The notes below the pieces were generated by a model. The model was not told where the DNA came from and ran no database searches. It was given only the letters and a program-made list of their open reading frames with translations. Made by a program: the position numbers and the translations under genes. Below are positions 8,259-18,300 of a stretch of DNA of 64,000 nt, one piece after another; the stretch's first letter is position 1, and the number at the start of each line of letters is the position of its first letter. Origin of the DNA: a virus; the IMG/VR virus record IMGVR_UViG_3300033149_006567, positions 1 through 64,000 of that record, one strand, 5' to 3'.

Positions 8259-9110
8259 ATGACTTTTGAGGCAACAAGTTCAGGTGGCATAATTAATTTT
8301 TTGGGTTCTAGTTATTCTGGAGCTGATATTAAATTGGCTGTTCATACTTCTTTACCCGTAGTTACCGAAAGATATCGTATCGAATTGGCCGAAAAGTTTT
8401 CGGCAGAAGAAAGACGCCTTAATGAGGAGTGGATGCATATAGCTGAGTATAATGAGCCACTTCGTTCTCAAGAGGAATCTCGAATAATGCGAGAGCGAGA
8501 ACTTAACCAGATGAAGAAAGACGATCTAGAGCGCCACAAGAATCAAGAGTTCCCTGCTTTTCTTCCTCTAGCTTCTGCGCAGTCCTTGTCTGTCCAAGTT
8601 TTTAGGGAGAAAAGACTTGTTAGGGCTTTGGGTCATGTGGCGCCTAAGGGCGTGGTTAGGGGAGCAAGAACTACGGCTGGCACTATTATTTTTACCACGT
8701 TTGACGAACACGCCCTAGCCTCTCTTCTCCATAGGCCTCCCACTATGTTTTCGCATGAGGATGGCCTGGGAATTAGGGCGCTGATTGATCAGTTACCTCC
8801 CATGACTATTACTGCCATATTCGCCAATGAATATGGCAGTTTGTCAGAAATGAATATATATGGGGTTGAGTTTATCGATGATGGACAAGTTCTGTCTATT
8901 GAGGATTTCTTTACTGAGAATACTTGTACTTTTATTGCTCGAGGATACGACGTTCTTTTAAAAAGAGGGAGGGTTGATTTGGTGAAGTCAGTTGTTGGAG
9001 CTTCTGTTGGCAATTCTATGGCACCCCAGTCAGGCAGTTCTCTCTTAGGTAGTTCTGAATATACTAGTTTTAAGGATAGGCTTGGCCTGAGCAGGGACCC
9101 GTATAAATGA
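8259..9110 (+). CDS. Tail tube-like protein with charged helical insertion
   Basis: A 283-residue protein starting ATG 8259 (TTAGATG). It shares the tube pattern YSGADIKLAV at the start and EYGSLSEMNIYGVEFID later with the upstream tube protein. It differs by a highly charged, probably coiled-coil insertion at about residues 38-85 (rich in E, K, R) and a C-terminal extension. It likely forms a minor ring at a tube end or the tube-baseplate junction. Its stop overlaps the next ATG (ATGA). Placement downstream of a terminator suggests lower expression than the major tube subunit. Confidence 0.6.
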   Translation: MTFEATSSGGIINFLGSSYSGADIKLAVHTSLPVVTERYRIELAEKFSAEERRLNEEWMHIAEYNEPLRSQEESRIMRERELNQMKKDDLERHKNQEFPAFLPLASAQSLSVQVFREKRLVRALGHVAPKGVVRGARTTAGTIIFTTFDEHALASLLHRPPTMFSHEDGLGIRALIDQLPPMTITAIFANEYGSLSEMNIYGVEFIDDGQVLSIEDFFTENTCTFIARGYDVLLKRGRVDLVKSVVGASVGNSMAPQSGSSLLGSSEYTSFKDRLGLSRDPYK

Positions 9111-9853
9111 CTCGCAATGTCTCATTGGCTAGAGAGGCCAACTTAGTTTACGACCAGGAATACTACAGTTCGTCTCAGGCTTGCATTTATTTCGGTGATA
9201 TCTGGATAGACGAAATCACTGGGATTCAGTATCAGATAGAGCATTCTAAGACTCCTATTTATGGATATGCTTCGACCCTTTATGATGCCATGGTTAGGGG
9301 TCCCCTTTTGGTTAGGGGTAGTTTTACCATTAATTTCAAAGAAGCTGGCTATTTATTTGTTGTTCTGAATGAGTATAAGAAACGTATGGGGCAGGGGAAT
9401 ACCCATCCCTATCAACGTGACGACAAGAACGGGACCTACGCTATTCAGCGGGCTAATATTGAGCGGCTAATGCAGAAAGACATAGACAACGTAGATTTGA
9501 ATAAATATCATCAAGATATAGCCGGGTTTGTGAGTGAGGCTCAAAGCCGAGGTAATCCTAAGGGCCTGGATACCGCAGAGAATATGTTTGAGGCTTTCGA
9601 GGATGTTGTGTGGGGGAAAAGGGGCGCCCAGGACAAGCTCAATGAGGCGGGCTATGTTGGGCGGCGCGTAGATGACCATAGACTGAATGGATTTGACATT
9701 TTTGTTCAATTTGGTGACTTTTCCAATGAACTTGCTAATCATACTATGCGTAAAATAGTGGATGTTCACATAGTGGGGGACAGTATGGTTATCGGAGGAG
9801 ACTCTGAGCCTCTTCAAGAGTCCTATGTTTTTTATGCCAAGAACGTTATCTAG
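9107..9853 (+). CDS. Tail tube-like / tube initiator protein
   Basis: A 248-residue protein overlapping the previous stop by 4 nt. The N-terminal half (ACIYFGDIWIDEITGIQYQI, then GPLLVRGSFTINFKEAGYLF) resembles the tube fold, and the C-terminal half (DIFVQFGDFSNELANHTMRK, then VDVHIVGDSMVI) completes it around a helical insertion at about residues 90-195. It is the third tube-family member in a row. A role as tube initiator or terminal ring is inferred from family and order. Confidence 0.5.
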   Translation: MTRNVSLAREANLVYDQEYYSSSQACIYFGDIWIDEITGIQYQIEHSKTPIYGYASTLYDAMVRGPLLVRGSFTINFKEAGYLFVVLNEYKKRMGQGNTHPYQRDDKNGTYAIQRANIERLMQKDIDNVDLNKYHQDIAGFVSEAQSRGNPKGLDTAENMFEAFEDVVWGKRGAQDKLNEAGYVGRRVDDHRLNGFDIFVQFGDFSNELANHTMRKIVDVHIVGDSMVIGGDSEPLQESYVFYAKNVI

Positions 9854-9856
9854 TTC

Positions 9857-9885
9857 TTGATTTCGTTTTTCTTTTTTGCTATAAT
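9857..9885 (+). promoter_or_regulatory. Sigma70-type promoter before the chaperone/tape-measure operon
   Basis: TTGATT at 9857-9862 and TATAAT at 9880-9885 have a 17-nt spacer, and TGC precedes the -10 (extended -10). It sits in the 61-nt gap after the tube-like gene. The leader carries AGAGGAG before ATG 9915. It would drive the chaperone, tape-measure and baseplate genes, which have no later visible terminator. Confidence 0.75.
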
Positions 9886-9914
9886 CTTTTTAAACTGATT
9901 AGAGGAGTCCGAAT

Positions 9915-10358
9915 ATGGCTGATACCGAAGAAAAAAAAGTTTCTGAGGAAGTAACCCCGGAGGAGGAGCGAGAACAGTTTATTAGTTCTCTAATGGAAGC
10001 TCTTAATAAGTTTTCTAACGCTCCGAGTGAAGACCAGATTTCTGGATGGAAAACTGAGCACGGAGAAATTTTTGCCTCTGGTTTTTCTGAGGATGAAGTC
10101 TATATATGGAGGCCTTTAACGCGGGAAGAGCACCGAGATTCTCTTCGTAAATTGCGAGAGACCGAGCAGAGCACGGGGGTTCCCGTGGACGAGGGAGTAT
10201 TCAAAGAGGATGTAACTACGACTTGTCTTTTGTGGTCTTCTCACCCTTCGATGCTCCAGAAAAAGGCCGGAACCATAGAGATGCTTTTTGAGCAGATAAT
10301 GAGTCGCTCTAATTTTATGGATCCACGTTTAGCAACTCAGATGGTTATCAAGTTGTAG
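9915..10358 (+). CDS. Putative tail assembly chaperone
   Basis: A 147-residue acidic protein, first gene after its own promoter, with AGGAG about 9 nt upstream. Its place between the tube genes and the giant tape-measure-like proteins is where tailed phages encode the chaperone that coats the tape measure. Visible features are an acidic N-terminus (EEKKVSEEVTPEEEREQ) and a helical C-terminal half. I see no slippery sequence linking it to the next frame. Function is from position only. Confidence 0.5.
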   Translation: MADTEEKKVSEEVTPEEEREQFISSLMEALNKFSNAPSEDQISGWKTEHGEIFASGFSEDEVYIWRPLTREEHRDSLRKLRETEQSTGVPVDEGVFKEDVTTTCLLWSSHPSMLQKKAGTIEMLFEQIMSRSNFMDPRLATQMVIKL

Positions 10359-10362
10359 CGGC

Positions 10363-11325
10363 GTGAAACGCAAGCCCCCCTTTCTCACTATCCTCCCAGA
10401 TGGCCTAGAAGTCCCCTGGAAGCCATTGACTGTCGGCGAGTATCTTAAGCTTATATCAGATCCCTACCTCTCTTTTGATGAGCTAGAAGATATTATATTC
10501 AGCAAATGTGTGTTAGATGAGTATCTGGTAAACAAAATAGATACTATTAAAGCAGGCATTATTCCGACTGTAGTAAGTGGGATACTGGCGAATAGTGTCC
10601 CCAATAACCTTCAAGAATCCCAGATGTTGCTCGATTATTATCGAGTTCAAGTGGATAAAAACTATCTAGAGGAATTGGTTTTAACTATTTTGCTAGCTTT
10701 TCCGGCTTATAAGCCCGAAGATGTTTATGAATTAGATTTGCAAGATCTTATGTATCGATTGGCCCTAGCAGAAAGAAAGTTGTTGATAACCGGGATGCTT
10801 CAGAAGCCTTTCAATTTATTTGACCCTGAAAAAGCCAAAAAGGCCAATAAATCTAAACCGAAAATGGATCCTCACGATTTTAAAAAGCAATGGGAGAAGT
10901 CTCAGAGGTGGTCTGAAATAAGACCAGGTTTTTCTGAAATGCCAGATTATTCTCCGCCTGTCCCTGAGTATGCTGGAGAAAAAACCGTTATCAGAAAAGA
11001 AGATACACCTCCTGCAGAATTGGTGACATCTGGGACCGAAACAGATGCTGGTTTGCTTCAGGAAAAGATGGTCAGAGAGACAATTCCATTTTATTCAGAC
11101 TACTTGGAGATGGTTAAGAAGGGTGATAAAATAACACCAGAGAAGATTAAGTCTCCCGCTCAGAGAGAAAAAGAGGCCAAGGAAAGAGTGGAAGTCAGCA
11201 AGAAAGAACTCGCCAAACAGCTTGCCCAGCAGAGAAAGAAGGAGACTCAGGAGCAGAAACGTATAAATAGCTTATTCGAAAAGGGATTAACTAAGAAGCA
11301 GAAGAAAAAGATATCTAAGAAATGA
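10363..11325 (+). CDS. Putative second tail assembly chaperone
   Basis: A 320-residue protein starting at GTG 10363, 4 nt after the previous stop and without a clear Shine-Dalgarno sequence. Residues 1-160 are probably globular and helical. Residues 160-320 are low complexity and very rich in K, E and Q, likely extended or coiled coil (QREKEAKERVEVSKKELAKQ). This architecture fits a protein that wraps the tape measure. Its stop overlaps the ATG of the TnpB remnant as ATGA. The assignment is positional. Confidence 0.45.
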   Translation: MKRKPPFLTILPDGLEVPWKPLTVGEYLKLISDPYLSFDELEDIIFSKCVLDEYLVNKIDTIKAGIIPTVVSGILANSVPNNLQESQMLLDYYRVQVDKNYLEELVLTILLAFPAYKPEDVYELDLQDLMYRLALAERKLLITGMLQKPFNLFDPEKAKKANKSKPKMDPHDFKKQWEKSQRWSEIRPGFSEMPDYSPPVPEYAGEKTVIRKEDTPPAELVTSGTETDAGLLQEKMVRETIPFYSDYLEMVKKGDKITPEKIKSPAQREKEAKERVEVSKKELAKQLAQQRKKETQEQKRINSLFEKGLTKKQKKKISKK

Positions 11326-11498
11326 CTTTCTTAAATAAAATTTCAAAAGCTTGCTTTCCGAGAATTGTTCATGACAAATGGAGTCGGCGAGGTTCTCGTT
11401 TCACTTGCACTGCGTGTGGACATAAGGCCCACGCAGATGTAAATGCGGCCGAGAACATTGCCGCGAAGGGTACGTCGAGTCTCACTAGCGTGCGTTAG
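11322..11498 (+). CDS. TnpB (IS200/IS605 OrfB) C-terminal remnant, 58 aa
   Basis: An intact 58-codon frame, ATG 11322 overlapping the previous stop (ATGA) and TAG at 11496-11498. Residues 8-49 match the end of IS605-type TnpB: a degenerate first zinc knuckle (ACFPRIVHDKW, where the second Cys is replaced by Arg14), then SRFTCTACGHKAHADVNAAE with the CxxC pair C29/C32. D39 is the position of the last RuvC catalytic aspartate. The nuclease core and the rest of the element are missing, and I see no TnpA. Local sequence is richer in GC than the flanks. It is either a decaying transposon fragment or a captured zinc-finger mini-gene translated with the tail operon. Confidence 0.8.
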   Translation: MTFLNKISKACFPRIVHDKWSRRGSRFTCTACGHKAHADVNAAENIAAKGTSSLTSVR

Positions 11499-11500
11499 CC

Positions 11501-14500
11501 GTGGGAAATAATTCGAAAAACGGCACCTGGACAAAATTTAATTCTCATCAGAATGTCCCCTATTCTCAGCTACAAGATCGTTGGCGTTCAGGTTCTCAAG
11601 ACCCTCAGGGTTCCTCTTGGCCTGCTTGGCGCAATGTCGGTCTTTTTGGAGGAGCCTTGGCCGGGGCGCATCTTCTCGGGAAAGCTCGTGTGGGCGGAAG
11701 GCCCATGTACGACAGGTTCTGGGGAGTCCTTAGAGGCCTAGAAGAATACAGTCCAGCTCAATTTCTCAGAACTTTCCAATTGGGTAGTTTTTTTAGCCAA
11801 TTTACTTCTACTGCAGCAGCTGAATCTTTTTATTCTCCAGATGTTTTCCTTAAAAATGAAGGCTTAAGAACTTATATGGAAGCCCTCATAGGTGGTGGGA
11901 CTAAAACGGCTCATCGCCTAATGCTTGAGGGGGCGACTTTCCGGGGAGGACGTCTTTATTGGGGGGCTAGTGAAGAAATAGCTCTCCGTCATGCCGGTGT
12001 AATACTCAATCCTCCATTTGCTAAGGGTGTGCAGACTCCTGCTGCTCGTTGGTCTGCTGCTTATGCCAGGTCTTTAGGTATCAAGGACTACGCGGCGACT
12101 TGGCGAGGACCTAAGCTTGAAAAGATGTTTGGGCTATCGGTTACTGAAGGAGAGCGGTTTGCCGCCCATATTATTGGTGGTCAGAGTAGGCTTCAGCATT
12201 GGTGGCGGATGGGTTCGGCCTGGGGGACCGAATGGGTAGGTCGTTTTAATCGCCTTCTTTATGATCCGGTTGAAATGCCTATTATTTCTCAGGCAGTTCG
12301 GGGAGCGACTAAAGCGGTCAGGAAGTTAAGTGGTGGAAGATTAGCTCTCAAGTATGGTTTCGGAGTTAAACCTGCTGGAGGGCTTTCTATGCTCGCGAGG
12401 TTGGGCCTGAAATGGGGTTTAGTCGCTGGGGCAGGCCTGACCCTTTGGAATGAAATTGATCGCCTTACACGCCAATCTGAGGCGTTTGAGGGCACATTAT
12501 TCGAGGAGGGGACGACTTATGGCCTGGCTTCTCTCTGGGCAAAGGCAAATATCTCGATTTCGGGAGCAGCAGAAACTCTAGGGTTGCATAGTTTTAGAGA
12601 ATGGCAGGAAGAAGTGGCTCCTGGTAGTACCAGTTTGCTAAAATTGGCAGCCTTTCCAGCCATAGGTGCGATTGCCGGTCCGGCAGGTATGTGGGGGCAG
12701 AGAGTCTTTAGGACTGCTCGCGGTCAGATCGCGGGTCAGAGTCTAGAGGCTGCTGCCCAAGCAGCCAAGATTGCTGGCAGAGAGTTCGGGGAAGGATGGT
12801 TCGGCAAATTAGCTAAAGGAGTAATGGAGAAAGTTCCGTTGCTTCGAGGCACAACTCCGATGAAATTCGCGGCGCTTTTAGGAGCGGCCGCTGGCACCGC
12901 CCTAGTTGCCCCATTTATTCCAGGAGCTCTAGTTCCCTCAGAAAGACCAGAAGAGTTAAGGGCTATTTATTCGGGCGAGAAAGAAGTTCCTATCAGGAAG
13001 GGAAGATTTTGGTTACCTTTCGGCCGTTCTGACGTTGCGGGTGGTCGTATTCAAAGATACCAACCGCATATTATTGCTAGGCTTCGAATGCGAGCCAAGG
13101 AAAAGGCCCTATGGGGAGAGGAAGCAGATAAGCTTAGTGAGTTTGAGAAGCTCTATCTAAAGGAATTCACTTATCACCTTGAAAATAGAGATCAATATGG
13201 GTACGCATTTCCTATCAGTTCGTTGCCCTTTGAGGATGTGCCTTTAGTGGGGCCTTTGCTGGCTCATACATTAGGTAAATGGATCAAGCCTCCCAGATTG
13301 CTCCGTACGGAAGAATGGGTGCGTGAAAGAGGGGGTGGAGTTGAATATGCTCCTGAGCCCTTAGGGTATGGAGAGGAATATCATCCAGAGTTAGGAGAAA
13401 TACCGAGGGGGGCTCCCGCAAGTCCATATGATTTAAAATCCTTAATAAGGGAGCAGACTTACCGCATGACAGAGGCCTTTGGGCTTTCGGGATTTGTTGC
13501 TACTGCTATTAAAGAAAAACTTACTGGTACTCAAGAGTTTTTTGCAGAGAGAACTGAATTGGAAAGTTTTCGGAGAGCTCACGGTGCTAAGAGATCCTAT
13601 TGGGAGCAAGAGATCGGCGATCCTGGATTCACGGAATTTTTTAGGCGTTTATATCCCCATAGAGTGAGATCTGTTAATTTCTATAATCCTCTCGAGTCAG
13701 GTGCTCCCAGTTGGTTGCCAGGAGCCGGAGAGAGATCACCTAATTTTCAACATGGAGCCGTGTATGCAAAAGTGCCCCTTGGGGAGCTTCGTTTGCCTGG
13801 CCCTGGATACGAAGCTAGATATCCGGAGTTAGAAGGAGTTGCTCCCGAGAATTACCCACTTGTTCATCAACACAAAATATTGGCTGATGTTGCAAGATAT
13901 AGCAACAAATTCAGGGAGATATCTCACAAAGTGAGACGAGCTAGAAAAACCGAGGATTGGGGGGAACATGAAGAGCGCATTTATCAGCAAACCTTGGAAC
14001 AATTACGCGCTCGTAGAGAACGTAGAGAGTTTCATGAGTATCAGCATCTTGAGCCGTATGGATCACAGGAAGATTACAAGACCTTTGAGTCCACTGTCCT
14101 GGCGGAGATCAATAGGTCAAAGGCTGCTGGAGAAAAAGAAGAAGGAGTTGTTAATTCAATATTTGGGGGCTATTGGGAATGGCTTTCTCATAGTGCCGAG
14201 ACTTCGGCAGAACAGCTGACTCCGTTTGCCCCGGTTTCTAAACTATTGCATATGAGAGACGCCATAGAGGACTATAAACAGTCCCAGTGGCTGAGCAATG
14301 AATATGCCTTTTGGCAGAATCCAGTAGAAAACTTTTTGGCTCCTTTCGCGACTTCTACGGCCCATGCATTCGGTGCTGATGCAACTCCGAGCAGAACTAA
14401 TCTGGTTAGATCTGTAGAGGAATATTTTGATACATTAAAGTATATAAAATATCGCCGGTTAGCGATGGAAGCTCAAGTTTCTGGAGATATGGAGAAAGCC

Positions 14501-15307
14501 AAGGAGTATTCCCAAAAACAAAAAGAAACTTTGTTTGGAATGGATCCTTATACCAGGAATGCAAGGGCTATTTACCGAGCTCTTCCCAGGAGAGAAAGGG
14601 ATTATTATCAGAGCTTTGTTAATGTTGAAACTCCCGGAGAACGAGCTAAGATATTAAAGATGATTCCTCGGAATGAGAAGGGTTTTTATCTGGCTCAATG
14701 GCAGTTAAGGTACGCCGATAAATTACAGAAGGCCGTTAAAGAGGGAGTGATTACTGGTGAGTTAGCAGACATGGCTACTCGACAGGTAGACATGGTTATG
14801 GCGCAGAGAAAGCACGAGGGGATGCCTTCCAACCAGGAACTGTTCCATGAGTACCTAGGGAGCCGCCACAAGGGAGAAAGTTACCCGGAGTGGTATCGAA
14901 GGACCAAGTTGTTGCCTAGGAAATTAGCGGGTATGGGGCTTCCGGGGCCGGATTTCGTTGGGTTTCACCCGAGTGTAGACCTAGAGGATGTTAAACTTAA
15001 ATTGGTCCAGAATATGGCCGAGAATATTCATAATTTTGACTTGTGGGATGATAGGGCTAGAGGATTAAAATACAAGCCGTATATCAATGACGGAATTGTG
15101 GAGGATTTAGTTTCTCCCCAATTGGAGGAGGGGGAAATTCGGACTAGACTAGATAATATATTCGGAAAATACAATATACGTGGGGGACAGTATCATATGA
15201 ATGAAATTAACTCCACATCTGGTAGGAATTCTGTTAATATAAATGTGAGGCATCGGAGAGATAGAGAAGTTAAAAGAAGAATAAGAGAGCAGCTAAGTGG
15301 CTTCTGA
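11501..15307 (+). CDS. Giant tail protein 1 (tape-measure region)
   Basis: A 1268-residue protein from GTG 11501, 2 nt after the TnpB remnant; no strong ribosome-binding site, so coupling is likely. The N-terminal 500 residues alternate Gly/Ala-rich hydrophobic segments (NVGLFGGALAGAHLL; FAALLGAAAGTALVAPFIPG near residue 455) with amphipathic helices. The C-terminal half is charged and helical, rich in R, E and Y, and ends in a basic NSVNINVRHRRDREVKRR segment. Membrane-like segments in a long helical protein between chaperones and baseplate fit a tape measure or a co-ejected internal tail protein. It overlaps the next gene by 11 nt. Confidence 0.5.
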   Translation: MGNNSKNGTWTKFNSHQNVPYSQLQDRWRSGSQDPQGSSWPAWRNVGLFGGALAGAHLLGKARVGGRPMYDRFWGVLRGLEEYSPAQFLRTFQLGSFFSQFTSTAAAESFYSPDVFLKNEGLRTYMEALIGGGTKTAHRLMLEGATFRGGRLYWGASEEIALRHAGVILNPPFAKGVQTPAARWSAAYARSLGIKDYAATWRGPKLEKMFGLSVTEGERFAAHIIGGQSRLQHWWRMGSAWGTEWVGRFNRLLYDPVEMPIISQAVRGATKAVRKLSGGRLALKYGFGVKPAGGLSMLARLGLKWGLVAGAGLTLWNEIDRLTRQSEAFEGTLFEEGTTYGLASLWAKANISISGAAETLGLHSFREWQEEVAPGSTSLLKLAAFPAIGAIAGPAGMWGQRVFRTARGQIAGQSLEAAAQAAKIAGREFGEGWFGKLAKGVMEKVPLLRGTTPMKFAALLGAAAGTALVAPFIPGALVPSERPEELRAIYSGEKEVPIRKGRFWLPFGRSDVAGGRIQRYQPHIIARLRMRAKEKALWGEEADKLSEFEKLYLKEFTYHLENRDQYGYAFPISSLPFEDVPLVGPLLAHTLGKWIKPPRLLRTEEWVRERGGGVEYAPEPLGYGEEYHPELGEIPRGAPASPYDLKSLIREQTYRMTEAFGLSGFVATAIKEKLTGTQEFFAERTELESFRRAHGAKRSYWEQEIGDPGFTEFFRRLYPHRVRSVNFYNPLESGAPSWLPGAGERSPNFQHGAVYAKVPLGELRLPGPGYEARYPELEGVAPENYPLVHQHKILADVARYSNKFREISHKVRRARKTEDWGEHEERIYQQTLEQLRARRERREFHEYQHLEPYGSQEDYKTFESTVLAEINRSKAAGEKEEGVVNSIFGGYWEWLSHSAETSAEQLTPFAPVSKLLHMRDAIEDYKQSQWLSNEYAFWQNPVENFLAPFATSTAHAFGADATPSRTNLVRSVEEYFDTLKYIKYRRLAMEAQVSGDMEKAKEYSQKQKETLFGMDPYTRNARAIYRALPRRERDYYQSFVNVETPGERAKILKMIPRNEKGFYLAQWQLRYADKLQKAVKEGVITGELADMATRQVDMVMAQRKHEGMPSNQELFHEYLGSRHKGESYPEWYRRTKLLPRKLAGMGLPGPDFVGFHPSVDLEDVKLKLVQNMAENIHNFDLWDDRARGLKYKPYINDGIVEDLVSPQLEEGEIRTRLDNIFGKYNIRGGQYHMNEINSTSGRNSVNINVRHRRDREVKRRIREQLSGF

Positions 15308-18300
15308 TCCTAAAAAAATAGAGCGAGAGTTTACCTTTAAGGACGTTCTCATCGGCGCCCCCCTGGCTGCCGGATTGGGAATGAGCGCGTGGAGATTCGC
15401 CAAGGAAGTTCCAACCGCGTTTTCTCAAACTGTTAGGTCTGGTTTTGGTGAGGACTTTTTGAGGCAGGTTGCCCCTTATGCCTCAAGTGTGGCCGGTACT
15501 GATGCGGCGATAAACAATCTCGTCCGTTCAGCTTCATCTGTTAGGGAGCCCGCAGAGGCTGTGTTTGCTTGGAAAGCGGCTGCTAGTGCCATTCCAGATC
15601 CATTCGGCAAGGCCATTTCTCCTGAAGGATTAACAGAGCCTTTCGCTTCTATTGGGTCAGTTTTCCGAGAGCATTTACCTCGCTTTAGTCCTAGTTATAG
15701 ACTCAAATTTATGAGACTTTTTCAGACTAACCTAAAAGCTATTCAAAAGCAGAAATCTGTAGCGGGAGTAGATTTTGATTTGGCAAAATTAGCTCCCGCT
15801 GAAATAGCGCCCGTAACGCCCGAGTCTTATCTTCGAGCCCCCCTTAGAGGTCCCGAAGACTTACCTGTCCATTTAAAAACTTATGGACAGAGGATACAAA
15901 ATACTCTTGGTGACGTGGGGATGGAATGGGTTTCTCGCCCAGAATGGCAGGGCGCAGGATTGGGGGCTTACAGAATGCGATTAGGTCCCGGTTTGTCATT
16001 GAATATACCGAAATCTGTAGGGGGGCAGGCCCTACTTGGTCAGAATTTGGCCTCTCAGTATGCAGTGGGGGACTTTACTGTTTTCGATGAAGCGACCAGA
16101 AAAGTAACTCGGATGCCTTATGACGAGTATACTCTCTACAGATTTGAAAAGGAAATTCTTCCCAGATTGCGCCCGGGAGCGGAGAATGCTTTTGCTTCTA
16201 CTAGAGAAGCCCAGGCGGCCATAGATGCCTTGGGGAGGGAGCTAAGAGAGAAGGGAACTTTCCTTGGAGCGACTCCGCCTATGTTTCAAACTAGAGCTGC
16301 GCAGGGATATGGAACTCTTAGGTCTAGGGTTACTCATTTGGTTACTTCGAAGGGAAAGACCATCACGGCCCCAGAGGCCTTAAGAATCCCCGAGCTTAGA
16401 GCTTTAGTCGGTCCCGAATTGCGGGCGGCAGGAGTTTCTCCCAGTTCTATGGCAAAGGGAACTTTGTCTAGGTATAGCGCACAAAATCTTTTTCTTGGCG
16501 GCGCAGCGGCTCCGGAAAGTAGGCGCTTAGAGCAGGCGTTCAGAGAATGGGAATTTTTTAAAGGAGATCTTCCAGCTAGAGAGGCTGAGCGATTTAGCTG
16601 GCTTTTGTCTCCTGAATATAAACGCCTTTATGGAGAACGAGGAGCTTTGCTCCATAGGACCGTTTTCGCTAAGCCGGAAGAAATGTCTCGTCTTGCTGAA
16701 AAAGCTCCGAGCTTAATCATGAGAGCGGGTGAAGGGGAGTGGGAGGTCAGCAAGGCTCTTATGGATTATATGAAGTCTGTGAGGAGCTCCCACATGGAGG
16801 TGCATCGTTTAACGACTGAGATGGCCGAGAACTTCATGGAGAAGGGCGGTGTGGGATATGCGAAGAGAGCTGTTTCTCTACCGGCAGGAATGGTCATTGG
16901 GTATGGTCCAAGCGGAGAGATGGTGAATCTTTCCAGGAAGTCGACTTTGTTGGGATACGGAAGGGTCGGAGAAAATCTAAAGTTGTATTTTACCGAAATG
17001 GCGCCTGAGGAAATTCACAAACAAATGTTTGGGGCCAAGGGGGGGGTAGTTCCAAGGAGGAGGGGCGTTTTCTCTATCATGTCTGAGGTCATGAGACTCC
17101 CTCAGGGAGCAGAGGCTAGAATGTCGGTTGGCATGCTTAAAAAGAATCCGCATTATCATACCATGCAAATGACGTCTGCCCTGTGGGATATACTGGGAGC
17201 CAAGCAGGCTGCGGGGCTTCCTGTCGGAGGCCTAGAAGACTTTATTTCCAGGCCAGCAGAAACGGTTCGTTTTCTAGAGCGGCGGGCCACGATGGGAGGG
17301 AAATATAGTCATCGGGCTTTTACCAAAAGCCTTCTTGGCATGGCGCAGGCTGGAGGTCTTTCAGCCGAGGAGTTTGGTCGGGTATTTGGTGGTGTTCCCG
17401 AGGTCTTCGGGGAAGGATGGGAAGCGAGTTTGGGCGGAGGTTTATCTGGAGCTGAACGGAGAGCAATGGAGGAGTTGTCTCCTGTTGGCACGGTGTTTTC
17501 TACTTATGCAGGGATGTTAGAGCAGAGGATCCCCTCGGGCGGGGGAGCGACTATCGAGCCCCGCCTTTTCACACTCCTAGAGGCCGGGCAATACGGAGAG
17601 TTTGGTTCCAAGATTTCTGCAGAAATAGCTCGTCGAGCTGCCTTGGATAATCCAGAAGCCCTATTGGTTTCAGAAGAGGTAAGACGATCTTTAGCTTCAT
17701 TTGTTGGACAGGCAGAAAGTTCGTGGGCCCAAGATGTTTTCAAGTTGCAGTCCAGGTTTTCTCGAGAGGCCTTCGAGGGCTTCCTTGAGAAGGGTGGTTG
17801 GCTAGAAATGCCAGGCAAGACTGGAAACATATACGTGCCTGGCATGGATAAGGTGAGACAAATGCTGCCTCATGAATTGCCTGGAGGAGAGCAGGCTTTT
17901 ACTGAATTCGCTAAGACGTATTCTCGGCTAGCCAGAGCAGCTTCGGATGTAGAAGCAGGAAGGCTGCCGCTGGAAGAGTTCCTGGGGGCAGAGGGCGTCT
18001 ACGAGGGGGCGATGAGGGCTATTCAAAGAGAGCACGCTCCTTTTGGAAAGGGCTTGTTCGGTTTGGCCCGTAAAGGGACTCAGAGGGTCGCTGGTTCTAG
18101 GTTTTTGGAGTTGGCCTCTACGATAGGGGCTTCTGAGGCCGCAGAAAATGCTTTTCTTAAAACTGCCACGCCCTTTGATGTGGGACTATCGGATTATTGG
18201 TTTGAAAAGATGATTCAAGATTCAGAACGTCAAGGCGTTATGGAGGCGGCTGAGACAGCAGCGGTAAGGGCTCGTTGGGAAAGCGGAGAGGCGGTTGGCG

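Noticed and set aside
10330-10370. Possible programmed frameshift joining the two chaperone genes
   Set aside because: The frames differ by +1 (or -2), a stop in the second frame at 10330 leaves a window of under 30 nt, and I see no slippery heptamer or run there.
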